Shown here: positions 12,619-25,620 of the stretch, piece by piece | Numbering within the stretch: position 1 is the first letter of the stretch | Layout of the letters: every line of letters starts with the position of its first letter | Notes under the pieces: generated by a model | Seen by the model: the letters and a program-made list of their open reading frames with translations, nothing else | Database searches by the model: none | Told to the model about the DNA's origin: nothing | Made by a program: the position numbers and the translations under genes | Assembly (NCBI RefSeq): GCF_050947335.1 | Contig: NC_134993.1 | Location: forward strand, 16,492,001-16,556,000 | Origin: Megachile rotundata | Taxonomy: Eukaryota > Arthropoda > Insecta > Hymenoptera > Megachilidae | Direction: 5' to 3' | Length of the DNA stretch: 64,000 bases

Positions 12619-13859
12619 ATGTTGACCGATGTGGAGCAACTTCCATCGTTGAAATTCGGCGATTTCACGCTCGAATTCGAGCTTGGACCACCGAGCGCGG
12701 AATTGCAGGAAGTTGCCAAGAAGGAGCTGCGCGAGACCCCGGAATTACAGAAAGAGGCATTGGCTCGATTCAAGGAATTACTCGAAGGTAATTGTTCGCT
12801 GAATATATTGCAAATTCTATGAAGAAATATTGCTGACACTAGTGTACCTCTCTAAAAGACCGAATCAATATCATAATTCCATCTGTGACAATATGTCTAC
12901 CGTGTCACAACTGCATAACGCATTCATCCAGCATACAAACACTTTTTAATCTAACTTTAATCTAACTTTGCAGCGGAAAAGGACCTGAAGGTCCCGATAG
13001 ACAACGAGGCTTGGCTAATTCGGTTTCTGAGGCCCTGCAAGTATTACCCAGAATCAGCGCTGAAGTTGGTGCAGAATTACTACAGTTTCAAAGTGAAGCA
13101 CGCGAATGTATACGATAATTTGAAACCCAGTCGAGAGAGAAACATTTTCGAACAAAATATTCTGACTGTGTTACCCAACCGGGATCAACATGGACGCAGG
13201 ATCTTGATCATCGAGTTGGGTAAAAAATGGAAGCACAACAAGTGCAATCTGGACGAGGTGTTCAAAGGATGCGTCTTGTACCTGGAGGCAGCTATGCTGG
13301 AGCCATCCACGCAGATCGCTGGAGCCATCGTTATTTTTGACATGGACGGATTGAGCCTTCAGCAGACGTGGCAATTTAATCCGCCATTCGCGAAAAGGAT
13401 AGTCGACTGGCTGCAGGATGCTATGCCACTTAGGATAAAGAATATTCATATTGTTAATCAACCATATGTGTTCAATATGGTGTTCGCGTTGTTCAAACCG
13501 TTCCTCAGGGAGAAACTGAAGAGCAGGGTGAGTCGATAAATATTCATGGATGGAAAATATATGCGAAGAGGAGATAATAGTTTTGATGCTTGCAGATCGT
13601 TTTCCATGGCACGGATCGCAAATCGTTGCACCAGTATATTTCGCCAAAATGTCTACCTGATTGCTATGGAGGAACTCTGCAGATTCCGAGAGTCACTGGA
13701 CCACAGTGGCTGGAGTTGCTGTTGATGTGCGATAAAGAATATGACGGTATGCTGATGGATTTTAGGAATTAGACAACCTAGTTATCACGCGTTTAGAAAT
13801 ATGATTAATTGTTTCATTTCCTTTCAGCGATCAACTCGTACGGCTACAAGAAGAAATAG
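12619..13859 (+). CDS. CRAL-TRIO domain lipid-transfer protein, paralogue 1 (alpha-tocopherol transfer protein-like)
   Basis: Coding exons 12619-12787, 12974-13527, 13596-13746 and 13828-13859 join in frame to 301 codons, the usual size for this family. Residues about 20-110 form the helical CRAL-TRIO N-terminal region, with the family motif KELRETPE and a WLIRFLRPCKYYPESA stretch. Residues about 120-280 form the lipid-binding SEC14 fold, with a FDMDGLSL strand-turn and NQPYVFNMVFALFKPFL. Basic residues at the positions used by alpha-TTP for phosphoinositides are present (RIK about 210-212, EKLKSR about 236-241). The start is the first ATG after the acceptor at 12613; an upstream exon at 5171 could extend it. 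AATAAA lies at 14289-14294. The gene is convergent with paralogue 2. The family carries hydrophobic ligands between membranes in the cytosol; the ligand is not predictable here. Confidence 0.92.
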
Positions 13860-14863
13860 TTCATCCCCCTCGACGCGACCTTCAGAAGAAGGGTAGCAAA
13901 AAAAGCTTGCTTGCGATCGAAAATCGATATCGAGTCGATTTTCGAACAAACAACATCGGCTGTGGGTTTCTTTTGTCAATGTGCTGATCCAAGTTCGGTC
14001 ATTCGACTCGCCTGCTTATTTATAAACAACTACCCTGTTGCGCTCTTAGTTGACTCTTTACAATTATATATATTTTTGTAAAAAAATGAAAAGGGAAAAA
14101 CAATCGTGAGCTTAGTGCATCGCGTCCCGAGTATATTATCGGAAAGGAGACAGTTACATTGTCTGTTAGGGGAATTATCTAGACACAGCTAAATTATTCA
14201 AGAATATCTAAATTGTCCGGATCAATCTAGATAAAATATCCAGATAGATCTCGACGAATTCTCTATATAAATCTAGCTCAATTATGTCAATAAAAATTAC
14301 CTAAATATTTGTACAACGAAAAAAGTATCCTCTATCTGAATCGTTATTTAAATAATTTTTATCCAGCCAATATCTACTAACAATTGAACGTGCAACAATA
14401 TTTATAATGTTATTCAATGAGGAACTCAGTGTTTTTAATAAACAATATTCTGTTTAAAGGTGTGAATTTGTTATAATTTGTTATAAACACGTACTTAATG
14501 CTGATCTGCAATCGATTACGATTACGATTAAAAACTTGTTTAATAAATATTCCAACATTGATTGTATCTAAACATTTTGTACGAAGATTGTTCCATGTAA
14601 AATATTTTTTATTTATGATAAAAGTTACAAAGAATAAATCATGTGTCACGATTTATATAAACATCACATGTGTTTATCCCCGTCTATGATTTTCAACAGA
14701 TCGAACACATTCGTGGAATTAAACAATTGATTACATTTATTGGCACATAGCATGATAGGAACGATAATTTATTTATCGTTTTCAATGCACCATTCATTGG
14801 CACGATATAAATTTTCTCGATTATTTTCATGTTCTCTTAGTACTAACAGCCTCGTTCGCACCC
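13860..14863. other. Convergent intergenic region (3' ends of two CRAL-TRIO genes)
   Basis: This stretch holds the 3' untranslated region of the + strand gene, with AATAAA at 14289-14294, and that of the - strand gene, with AATAAA on the minus strand at 14773-14768, about 90 bases past its stop. The sequence between is AT-rich with no further gene. Confidence 0.7.
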
Positions 14864-17842
14864 TTATCGTTTCGCAGATTTGACATATCCACATTTATTG
14901 GAAGCTGAAAGAAAAAATTATATTGCGATTACAATTTTGAAAATATCTGTTTTCAGGATATAAATGAAGATTGACTTCCATTTGAAATACGCTTAGAGTT
15001 GGTTATATCACCGTAAATGTCTGCGCATGCTCGAATGCATGGAGATACACGTGAGTGAACACAATAAAGATTAAACTACACATTATTGTTTACGTTAGCT
15101 TTTGTTTCTCTGGAATGGGTTAAAGGTGAATGACCTTTTATGTAATAAGGTTTTTGGGCGTGAATATTTGCTTTTGATCACGTAATCGGAAACGCATACA
15201 CACATGGTTCATGTCGAAAAATGATATGATATAAAAAGTGACCATCTTTTTCGCGTACATAGTCTGATGAAGACGAACCGGAAGTCAACATACTCTGTAC
15301 ACATTCTAAGAAAATACGCGATCACTATTGCGCAACACGATTCATGCTTGGTAATGTTATGTTGCTTTACAACATACAGTCACAAACCAGGTGTCTAATT
15401 ATGCTAAACGTTTCTGGTAAGACCAGATTCGAATGTGGAAAATCGTGTTTGAAAGGTTCTTTTCTGAGAGAGCATTCACGTGTTGCAATGCTTTATACAA
15501 GATTCATTGAACTGTTCTAGATAAATGTTCTATTAAAAAGCGTCGAAATTACCTTCAAATTCTTTCTCAAAGCAGCAGAAATAATCCCAAATACCCTGAC
15601 CAAGAGGAACTTTTGGCATCTCGAAATCTCCGCCGAATTCTTTGGGCAATATTTTAGTACCAGTATAAGGAATCAGAGTACTCCTATTCGTCCCGTGGAA
15701 GTGAATTCTCTTTCGTGTTTTCTCCTACAAAATATTCACAAACTTTCCGATTAAATATACTAATTAAATGAATTGATTAGCCCGAATTACTTGTTTAGTT
15801 CTTTTAAAATTGAATAAATTGATTAGAATTACAAAATTGTTTTAAGTATATGTAGATTAATTTCAAATTATATACAATATTGTAGATTAAGTTTACATTC
15901 TATTGATCCCGTTACAAATAATACTTACCATAAGGAATGGTTTGAAAATGGCGAAAACCATGTTGAATATGAACGGTTGGTTCACTACGTGAATACCCTT
16001 CAGACGACATGGCAAACATCTTTGTACCCATTCTGCCACGCTGGCTGCGAAACTAGGTGTGAAATATGTGACCTGGCTCAGGGAGAATCCATCCATGTCC
16101 AGAATTACGTGCACGCCAGATATCTGGAGTTTCAAATAGACAAATTGAAATTTCTGGACACACGTGTAATTGATAATAAAAAATTACCTGTGTCTTTGGT
16201 TCGGCTATAGCTGCGTCCAAGGATAGCATAGTAGCACGGAATATATCGTCGAGAGAAACTTGCTTTGGGTTCCATCTTTTTCCAGCGGATATCACCACCA
16301 GTCTGCAACCATCTGGTGTTCGGTCTGGCAACGGTATCACGAGTTCTGCGAGGAATGGTTTTTTCTCCGTACTTGGCATCAAATCTTTACAGTAACGTGG
16401 ATTGTTCAATCGATACTGGTAGAACCTTTTCATCTATCAACAAATTTAAACACTTTTATTACCTAGTATACCTCTAGAACTGACAAAACAAATTAGGTCA
16501 TTAAATCCAATTGTAGAGTATTCTATTTTGAGCAGTGTACAAATTCTTTTCATATCCTAAGCACTTTTATACTTCGTGGTTACTTCTCTCTTTGTAGTTT
16601 AAACTCGTTAATTAAGAAAGAAGAATCGAGCTCACCAATTCGAAAGCACTCTTCGGGTACCATTTGCAGGGACGTAGGAACTTCTGATAGAACTCATCGT
16701 CATCTGGCACGATCAGTTCTGGTTCACCTGCGTAGAAAACAATCTGATAGAGTTCTTCAGGAAGTAATTACTCGTTGTAATTTCTAGAAATTATATATTA
16801 ACGAGGAGTTATTAAAGGGAACGCTGGAATTGTCGAGCAGAGGACGTGATCGACAGTACAAGGAATTTAATTTCGTTCCAAGAGACTCTTCCTCGTGGTA
16901 AATTGTTTTATTGCAGAATAATCGATAATGGTAATAAACAAGCGATTAGCATACAAAAATATTTCGCCAAGTATTTTTGATCTACAAAGAGAAATGCTGC
17001 CCTTTTAATTAGATATTCAGAATATTTTTACTGTCTTTCAAATCTATGTAAATTTTTATCGTATAAATGTTATAAAAAAAGATATCATTTTTTTTATATG
17101 TAATTGCACCTGTCAGAAAGATCGATCATCGATCGAACTCGGTGGAGCAACGATCAAGGTTCTCTAATCGAGTTTGATAAATATTTGCACGTTATCGGCA
17201 AGATCTAACCAGGTATTTCACGATAAGAGCGGAGTGGAACTTTTATCGGCGTCTGATTGATTGAATAGTAAACGATATAGAAAATGACCTCGATATAATC
17301 GTAACCAGGTTACAAATAAGTACACTAGTTATGCAAATTGTAAAACTGTAGCTTTCCTATTGCTCTCATACTCCACAAGTCGCGATTTCAAGTATTCGAG
17401 TGCAATAAAACTGGTGAATTTATTTGTACGGTAAAAACCGGTCGAGAAAATGAAAGTTGCACTCTCTGTACTTGATGCTCTCGAGGGTCAACACAAATTT
17501 CAAGTAAAAAACTTGCGAATCATTTCATCGTTATAATAATTCCGTAAACATTGTGGTTAATAAACATAAATTACCTTTGAGCAGCTCCCTAATGTCCTTC
17601 AAAGCCTGTTGCACGACCTCAGGGGTCTCTCGAAGCTCGTTCTTTGCCCTCTGAATAAAAATCTCATCGCCGTCATCGAAATCGGCCTTCAATACGAAGT
17701 TGCCCGCCACAAATTGTGGCACTTCCCTCAGCTCCGCGATCGTCCGGCCATCGCCCTGATTCCCTTGTCTGGCCTCCATGCCAGAATCAGTGGCAAGGAG
17801 CTTCTGTTTACCAGAAAAGAAGTGTCTCTGTTGGACATACAT
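14864..17842 (-). CDS. CRAL-TRIO domain lipid-transfer protein, paralogue 2 (alpha-tocopherol transfer protein-like)
   Basis: Exons on the minus strand are 17842-17575, 16727-16636, 16433-16188, 16123-15929, 15724-15553 and 14904-14864, giving 337 codons. All junctions have GT/AG and matching phase. An in-frame TAG at 17866-17864 supports the ATG at 17842; the second Met (17779) would give 316 residues, nearer the paralogues. The protein shares the RAKNELRETPE helix, the FLRPCKWYPKSAFEL segment, the DMDGFSLSQV turn and the VVNQPFIFNMVFAIFKPFL core, with basic RLK and EKTRKR residues where alpha-TTP contacts phosphoinositides. It has two introns that paralogue 1 lacks; the first and last introns (both phase 1) are shared by all three genes. 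The extended N-terminus, rich in Gly, Gln and Arg, is unlike the others. The role is inferred as lipid carriage; the ligand is unknown. Confidence 0.92.
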
Positions 17843-17866
17843 GATGCTATAGCTGACTAGGAACTA

Positions 17867-20800
17867 CGATCTCCGGTCCACGTCTCGCCTGTTCTTGTGT
17901 TCTTTGCTCGATCCTGCGTGTGTGTGCTACGTGTTTGCGAGCTTTTGTGATTCAGTGCATGGTGTTTGCAGTGCTTGTATGTTGTTTGTGTGTTCACGTT
18001 TCGCACGCTACACTGATACCTCGCTACAACATTTGCGGATTAAGTACTGCGCTACAAAGATTTGCTTTGAAATTAGTTTGAAACCTCGTCTTGAAGCGTT
18101 AAATTTCCAAATCTCCAATATTCCCAGTTGTCAGAAGCCCCAAAATATCCTAAAGTTCCAAAGTATTCGAGCACTGCGATATTTATCGAGTCATGCAAAT
18201 ATTTGACAGTCAACTTTGTCTCCGACACTTACATCGAATCGCTTAACATAGAATACAAACAATCCTAGGCTCCTAACATGCTATTTGCACGATTTTCCAA
18301 ATATAAACTGCAATTTGCACTTGATCCGAGAAATCCACTTCCCGAGTAGTGATTAGTGATCAAACAGCACGCGTTATCTAATATTTACCGTGACAAACAG
18401 AAAAATCTCAACAGAAGTATAAATCTGATCCTGATGAAACATGGAGCATACGTCTCTTATATCCCCAGCTGAAAACCCTACTTTTGTTTGATCAACGATT
18501 GCGCGAACAAAGTGCAACATCGCAAAGTACACTGGCTGCTGTAGTTATTTATATTCCGAATCTAAATCAGTTCTCTGTCAAATACGCCTACAATGGTTTA
18601 CAGTTTCAATCTGACAAATTAACAAGCCATAGTTTTTAATGCTCCAGAAGTTATTAGTGAACATTGTCAAACACGTCTGATAATCACCAACAAAGGAATG
18701 TCGTTTATGAGTGTGTTGAGCAACTTGTGTTTCTAAATGGACAATGTCAAGATTTTATCGGTAATTTGAAGTCGTTATACCTTCGTGAAATTTTAATGAT
18801 TTATTGTGTAATTTGTAATGGCGATGTTAAGTGCATTTGTTTTCATTATTTCAATCATGCACTTTCATGATCTTTGTTATCTACTGAACTGCATAATTTC
18901 TTGCAGTTTCTTACCATCATCTGCTGACCGTTTTACTAAACCATTCTAACACGTAATTGGAAGCTAAAGTGGTAACCCTTAGAATATGAAAATTAAAGAA
19001 AAAAGTGCTCCAAATAAGCCACCATATTATCCCTAGCGGAACCTTGACCTCAGTAAGTGATCCACAACAATAACAAAGGAAGCAAAAGCGGAAAGAAAAA
19101 TTAATCAACATACCTGAACGTACGCCCTTTTTATCGCTTCTAGCAGTCGAAACTTGTTCCAAGGAATTCCTTAACGCTTCAACGAGTTGAAGATCTTTCT
19201 CTTAGTCAGAGAAAAAACAGAAAGTCGTTCGCAGACTTTCACGGTGTGCACGCACGACGAGACTCGCGACAATAATATGTCGATATCATTTAGGAGAGAA
19301 AGAAGAAGAACAAAGAGAATCGTTGACGATCGAAAAGAGGATCCTGTCTAACGTGGCCGAGATGCCGGCGACAACTGGCGCGTAACAGGACTCGTAAGCT
19401 AGAAATCGGCTGGGAAGCGAGTGCCCTGTTCCTCCCACTTTGTCGATGCTCGTGACCAGTGGGAAGGACACGGATTATCCATTGTCATTGTTTCAATGTT
19501 CGGTTCAATTACACCACCGTTATAATTCTATACAATTAAACTCTTCTCCGTGAACGATTAACTTCAAATACTTTTAATCAAAGTATCGAGCACATATTCT
19601 ATTCTTTCGCTTCGGAGTTTAGATTTCGGAATCAATCTAATAAAAATAACGTTTAAGTAGGAATTAATGAAATGAACATAAGTTAAGTGAAAATGGCGAA
19701 GCAGTCTATAAGGCAGTCACCTAATAAAGAATACAACAGAAATAAATGAAAATGTGCGGTCTTCCAATTTCGTATTCTTAATGGCGATCAATACTGCTTT
19801 ATAATCGTCGGAGAAATCGTTCGATACTTGAAATTCATATTTGTTTCATCGAATGCGATGAATAGGACCACTGAATACCTTATATAACTCTTAATTAATC
19901 ATTTCCATCATAAAAATGATAATTTTTTAGTTATATTCTGCTTTCGGATGCCTGTCCTTCGTTCTAATTAAAGAAAAATAAATAATTCAAGTGTACCACG
20001 TGCTACTTAAAAACGCTTTATTTCAATGAAATCCAAACACAATAATAAAAAATATAAACAACAATAAATTAATACACTAATCATTTATACATATAACTGT
20101 AACATATTTTTTTTCTGAACATGTTAAAATATCTAAAACCTGTAAATTGAATAAGGCTGTGCAAAAATAAATTGCCCAAAAGCTACTAATTAAACAAGAT
20201 AATACAAAAAGAAACTGATAAATCACAATCTGTAAAGATTAAAATTATAATTGATTCGAGATTTAAAAGTTATTAGCTTGTTCAACACACCTCAGGCATC
20301 TTATAAAGAAAATAATATTGTTAATCATGCAAATGATAGAAACCTGACAAGATTATATAAAAGTAGATTAATGAAGTGAAATATGCAAAAATTTAAATTG
20401 ATAATAGCATAGAATATAAATTTGTAATGTCGGAGACTAATGTTTCTGTAATGATATTTGAATTTGCATGGAATTGAAAGATTCTCGACAAAATAATCGC
20501 ATGATTCCCGGAAGTTACGTTTCACGGTATTTTTCTTAGATGCATGCACGATTATGGTTACGACATGTACATATACGACAAAAGCAGAGAAAGTCCACGA
20601 AATGGATTTTAGGGCGTGAAAGTTTGACGATTAGGAAAGTCACTGACTAACGACTGCTTCTATTGTTCTACACCTCGAATGTACAATTTTTTTAATATAC
20701 AAAGTGTTCTAGATTTCCCTCGCATTTTATACATTACGTTTTGAAAATTTGTAACATTTAAATTTTGTACATTTCAGAACTAAGCATGAAAGCGAACTGA

Positions 20801-21348
20801 AATATTACATGCATTATAAGTGGCAAAAGATTAATTAGGACCGCATTACTGCACTGCACACGAATAATAGCTTTAACTTATCGTTTACCGTTCTAACGAT
20901 CCATCTAAAACTGGAATATTTTCTCCTTTCTATTTATCCGAAGTTACCATTTATTTCCCTACTTTCACGCATTTTAGTTCCATTTGCTCAGTGCTGCTCA
21001 ACGAACATTCTACCTGTCCTAATTTTTCCCTTTTACACGTAACGGCCATTGAATGTACTCGGATATTACGGTCACTAAATCATTTTAATGCACAAAATTA
21101 GTATATCCGTGAAAAGGTGAACACGGAGGAGGTGATCGATGCAAGTGGAGGCGAAACGATTTTTGTGAAAACCATTTATAAGATACAGAATGATTAACGT
21201 ATGATACAAAAGTATTACAAATAATCACAAGAATGAGTAGGAGAGAATACAACGATTCGTGAAGTACTTAATAGTATTTTGTACAAGGCTGCGTGTGATC
21301 ACAATGGGACAATTGCAGAATAATTTGAGTGTTCCGGATTGTCCTGAT
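17867..21348. other. Intergenic region between CRAL-TRIO paralogues 2 and 3
   Basis: This holds the 5' flank of paralogue 2 and the 3' flank of paralogue 3, both transcribed on the minus strand. A minus-strand donor (CAG followed by GTATGT) at 19113-19112 lies downstream of a purine-rich segment that could be a 5' untranslated exon of paralogue 2. A minus-strand AATAAA (TTTATT at 20950-20955 on +) fits a 3' end of paralogue 3. A cryptically repetitive patch sits at 18090-18180. I see no protein-coding exon. Confidence 0.5.
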
Positions 21349-24300
21349 TTATTGATTCTTGCGGAATCCGTACGAATTCCATTCTGAAAAAATAAAAAAC
21401 CGTTTATACGACTGAATTAATCGTTTATAAATCACACTGTTAATCAAGGAAACAATATTCAAACGTTTCTCGAAGTTTCCTGTATTTTTGCAACGTTGCT
21501 TACATCACGGTAAATATACGTTTCGTAACCCATAATATTTGCAAATATACATATGTGATCAGAAACAGGTGTATACGTTCTTATTCATATCAGTGTTGTC
21601 TACTTCAAGATATTTTATATTGCTTCATAAGAGTTTATTTTCGTTACCTTTAATTTTGTCTTCGTGTTGGAGCAAAGTCGGATACCAATTGGCGCTAGTG
21701 TAATCGATTTCTGGCAAATTACCGCCATAATTCTTGGGCAAGTGACTCGGCGGAATATGTTGATGAAGAGACGACATTTTGCTACCGTGGAAGAACATGC
21801 GACTCTTCAACTTTTCCTTCACGAGCGGCTTGAACATCTGCCACACCATGTTGAAGAGGAACGGTTGCTTCACAATGTGAACCTGCAAACAATCAAATTT
21901 GTAAACGGTGTTTCACTTGATCAGCACTTTATATATTTTTCTCTAGGTCAGGTTGCGTAACAGAATTCAACGCATCGAATTTAATTTGGGAAACGCAGTT
22001 AATTGTTATGGAAATTATTGGTAATATGTTGAGATATTAAGAACCGCGAAACAGACGAACCTCTTTCAAACGCAGAGGCATGGCGTCCTGTATGAAAGTC
22101 AGCAGCTTCATGTTGAACGATGGCGTGAGACCCATCACTTGCTTCATGGACAAACCTTCGTAATCCATCACCACCACGGTTCCATATATCTAGAAATCAC
22201 AATTTGTAATACATCTCTTCGAAAGGGAATCCTGCAATTTATGTTCCTGAAGTTACCTGAGTTTCCGGCTCCTGCATGGCGAGTTCGTGAACTAAGTAGA
22301 GCAACCGAAGTATCTGGTCGGCGCTGACTTTGGCTGGATCCCAGGTCTTTCCGCAATTAACCATCAACACCCTTCGACCCTTGTGATCTGTTCCTTTCAG
22401 CACGTTCACTACGTTGTTCTCCAAAATGGCGACCTTCTCGTCCTCCGGCATCAAGTTGTCGAAGAGGGACGCGTTCTTCTCTTTGAACTCGGCGACTCTC
22501 TTCATCAACTCGTACGCGCTCTTCGCGTAAAATTTGCATGGTCGAAGGAAAATTAATAGGAAGTCGTCGTCTATTTTGAAATAGATCGTCTTGTCATCTG
22601 CAAAACGAAATTAATTTGACAATTAAATTTATGATTTTTTACTCTTCTCGAAAATTACCTTCTAAAAATGGGATCAGGGTCAGAGACTCGAAAACATGAC
22701 GCGATAGTCATCGAATAATGCAGCATCGGATTACAAAGGTGACGCATAAATATGTGATCAGAATACATAAACCTTACAAATCAATTGTTATCGATACATA
22801 TTTACCTCCTACAATAATATCTATTGTATATATAACAGACATAAACCTTTAATGCTCTAATGAACCGCGATCGATTGAAATCATCAATTTTGTATGTTCA
22901 TGGTTATACCTGGAATCGAAAACGTCATTCGAGCAACTATATCGTTATTTATTCAATTTAAGTCAATTTCCTGCCATTGTTTCGTGACGAAATAAAAATT
23001 TGAGACTAATAGTAAGGTCGTTGAATCTTATAATTAGACGTGGTTAATTTTTGATACGTTCATTATGGTACAGAATTAGATTCCATATGTTAAAAGGGAA
23101 TTTTCACTAATCGGCTCTTTGAATAATCAATAAAATAATGAAGAATTTATAAGATTTATTCGAGTAAGGATTGAAATGTAATGGAAGAGTAAGGGCCTCT
23201 AGTGGCAAAACTGAAAAACATGACGATACTGCGGATGTACAAAGACAGCGCTTATTTCATACCTCGAAGAATTTGAAACTATATTTTTTGATGCACTGAC
23301 AATCATCCAAACAGGAAGTTTTTTCGACTGTCTCTCGAGGAAACGAATTACAATCAAATATCGTGACTATCATTAAACTCTCAGACTGTACGATCTTCGT
23401 TTCAAACAGAGCGACAGTCACGGAAAATCTAAACCTCGCGTGTCAGCCAACAAAATGAGCGATTCTCCTTAACGAAATTGCCATAAATTTTAGTTGAGAA
23501 TACGTACTTTAAAAACAGAGAAATAAAAACCTAGAATTTGGAAATTTTTTAGACTTGAAGGTCCACATAAAAAAGGTGATATAAGGAGAGTCTGCTGTAC
23601 AAATCTGACACTTTGCATATGTAATAAAATTTTTCAGATATGGCATGGAATTTATGTGTTCGTATATCATGGATGCATAATTTAATAACATGAATACGCT
23701 ACATAACATTTTTGTCTGATAAAGCATCAGCTTCCGAGCATTGACACGATCTGAAGCAGCTCGAAGTGCAGCAGAATGTAAACTCGGGGTCATGACAGTT
23801 CGTTCGATAATTTTATCGGTGCACCAACACCCCATTGGTGGATTCACCAAGTTTTCCTATCTCCTACACACATCATTGTAAACAACTTGTACATATGTAA
23901 CCGCAAGATCAAGAATCGAATAAGTCCAACTGATAAGTCGATTCTATCTCAAATCCGGATTGATAAGAAATCGGACCTTGACTCCGAAGCGAAGCAACAA
24001 TATATTCGAATAATTATAAATTCTGCGTTGCATTGATAATCAAAGGTATATAATCGAAAATTCCGTACATCTGTTATGAAGTCACAAATGAAAATGATAA
24101 TTCAATAGATAATCACACTGATTGATTTTTTTAAAGATAATAAAAATTTCTCTTTTTGTATCAGAGATGCATCTAAAAATGCTGTCAGACACTGTCTTGT
24201 CACAGGTGCGAAAACGTGACGTTGAAATGCAATTAGCCGCAAGCTTAATGGCGATAAAACTCTGCTATTAATACTGCTATTGCTCGAAATAAAAACGCGA

Positions 24301-24808
24301 TAAGGATTGATATCAAATTAACAGCGTCCGTTTACTTAATTTTCCTCCTTCTCTTCATTTTATGTTTTTATTCGTTTCTATGTACAATTTGTACAGGGTG
24401 CAAATTCTTTCATCCTAAATCTCTTCCAATCAAATAAAAAAAGAATTGTTTCATCTATAAATCAAGTAATGAAAACTAAAAGAGTGTGTCAATGCGTTAA
24501 GAAGTATTTTCCAGCTTTTTACGATAAAGTTGCAGAATTGAAAAATTGTCACAGAGGTCAACAGGTTAACGAGAAGGAAGATGACAAAATCGACTAGCAA
24601 AGTGGCGAGAAGATTTTTGAGTGAAGTCAAAAGAGATCACATCAACAATCTTCGGTAAAATTGTAAAAATAACGTAGAAGTCACCTTCCAGGTACTTCTT
24701 GAGGGCGGCGAGTGCCTCCTGCACGTTCTCCGGTGTTTCTCTGAGCTCCTTCTCGGCCAAGGCCTTGGCTTCCGGCCCAGGTGGTTGCGTACGAAGCTCG
24801 AACGACAT
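21349..24808 (-). CDS. CRAL-TRIO domain lipid-transfer protein, paralogue 3 (clavesin/alpha-TTP-like)
   Basis: Minus-strand exons 24808-24685, 22597-22257, 22189-22061, 21882-21648 and 21383-21349 join in frame to 287 codons. The N-terminus has the same KELRETPE motif as its neighbours, followed by DDDFLLIFLRPCKFYAKSAYEL and then the SEC14-like core (VVVMDYEGLSMKQVMGL, VKQPFLFNMVWQMFKPLVKEKLKSR, FHG). The acidic-turn residue is DYEG here against DMDG in the other two. It ends in NSYGFRKNQ, close to the NSYGYKKK tail of paralogue 1. The intron after PETQ is shared with paralogue 2 (after PKTQ) but absent from paralogue 1, while the shared first and last phase-1 introns argue for duplication from one ancestor. 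The intron at 22598-24684 is the longest. Cytosolic lipid carrier by family; ligand unknown. Confidence 0.92.
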
Positions 24809-25322
24809 TTTTCTCTTACACCGATTCACTATGTGGCGTCGACGAAACGATCCTCGCACCAGGATGACCACGATATATCTGTGACCCAGCCGGTGATATA
24901 TCTCGCACGAGGAGAAGGAGGGCTTCTCTTGTCCACCATCTCGATCCAATCTTTGACCGCTCAAAGTCCACTTGTCGTCACAACGGTCCGATTCCGTGAC
25001 TGCCGTTCCGCGTCCGCCGATTTCGTGCTCTATGTACACTGAATAACGATGAGACAATGCTCTGCGATAAATGTCGTCACCTGATAAAGGAACGTCCACG
25101 AGGCTCAAGCCGCTGATAAGCAACACCTCGCTTTCGATCCAACATTTTCCTCTACGGATTAAGTGTGTCCGCACCAAGGGTGCACGCGTCGGTTCTTCAA
25201 GTTCGAGGCGGGGGATGCTGTTTTACGCGTGGCTGCAAATTCGCTCACTCGATACCGGTTTGAGCAATGATTATGAAGAGAAGTTTGCCAGAGGTTAGTT
25301 GTCCAAAACTGGGGCAATACGG

Positions 25323-25620
25323 AGTCTTCAGATACTAACGTGGAGGAGCATTCAGCTTGGGAACTGTTGAAAATTTTATTGCAAATTATTGGTGCGAAAG
25401 CGAGAAATAGTCTTCAGCTTTGTATGAAGTACTGAGGAAACTGGGGAAGAATTTATTGGAAAGCTGCTGCAACGAAGGAAGTCTTGTTGGAAGTAATCGG
25501 GGCTTAAGATTGCGAACTTTTGTTTGTTCGAGTTCTGATGAGTCTTCAGCTTAGCAAGATATACTGGAAGAATATTGGAAATTAATTACAACGAAGAAAG
25601 CTGTATTGCAAAAATGGCCA
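25323..25620 (+). repeat. Diverged direct repeats beginning GTCTTCAG
   Basis: Similar segments start at 25323, 25410 and 25542. The last two share GTCTTCAGCTT, then GAAG, a TATTGGAAA block and an AACGAAG block at matching offsets. This looks like an old local duplication in the 5' flank of CRAL-TRIO paralogue 3. Confidence 0.5.

Noticed and set aside
24566..25177. 203-codon minus-strand frame as the full first exon of CRAL-TRIO paralogue 3
   Set aside because: Residues before the ATG at 24808 do not resemble the family and the frame passes a good donor at 24684. Only 24808-24685 is coding in the model; the rest is 5' leader and intron.
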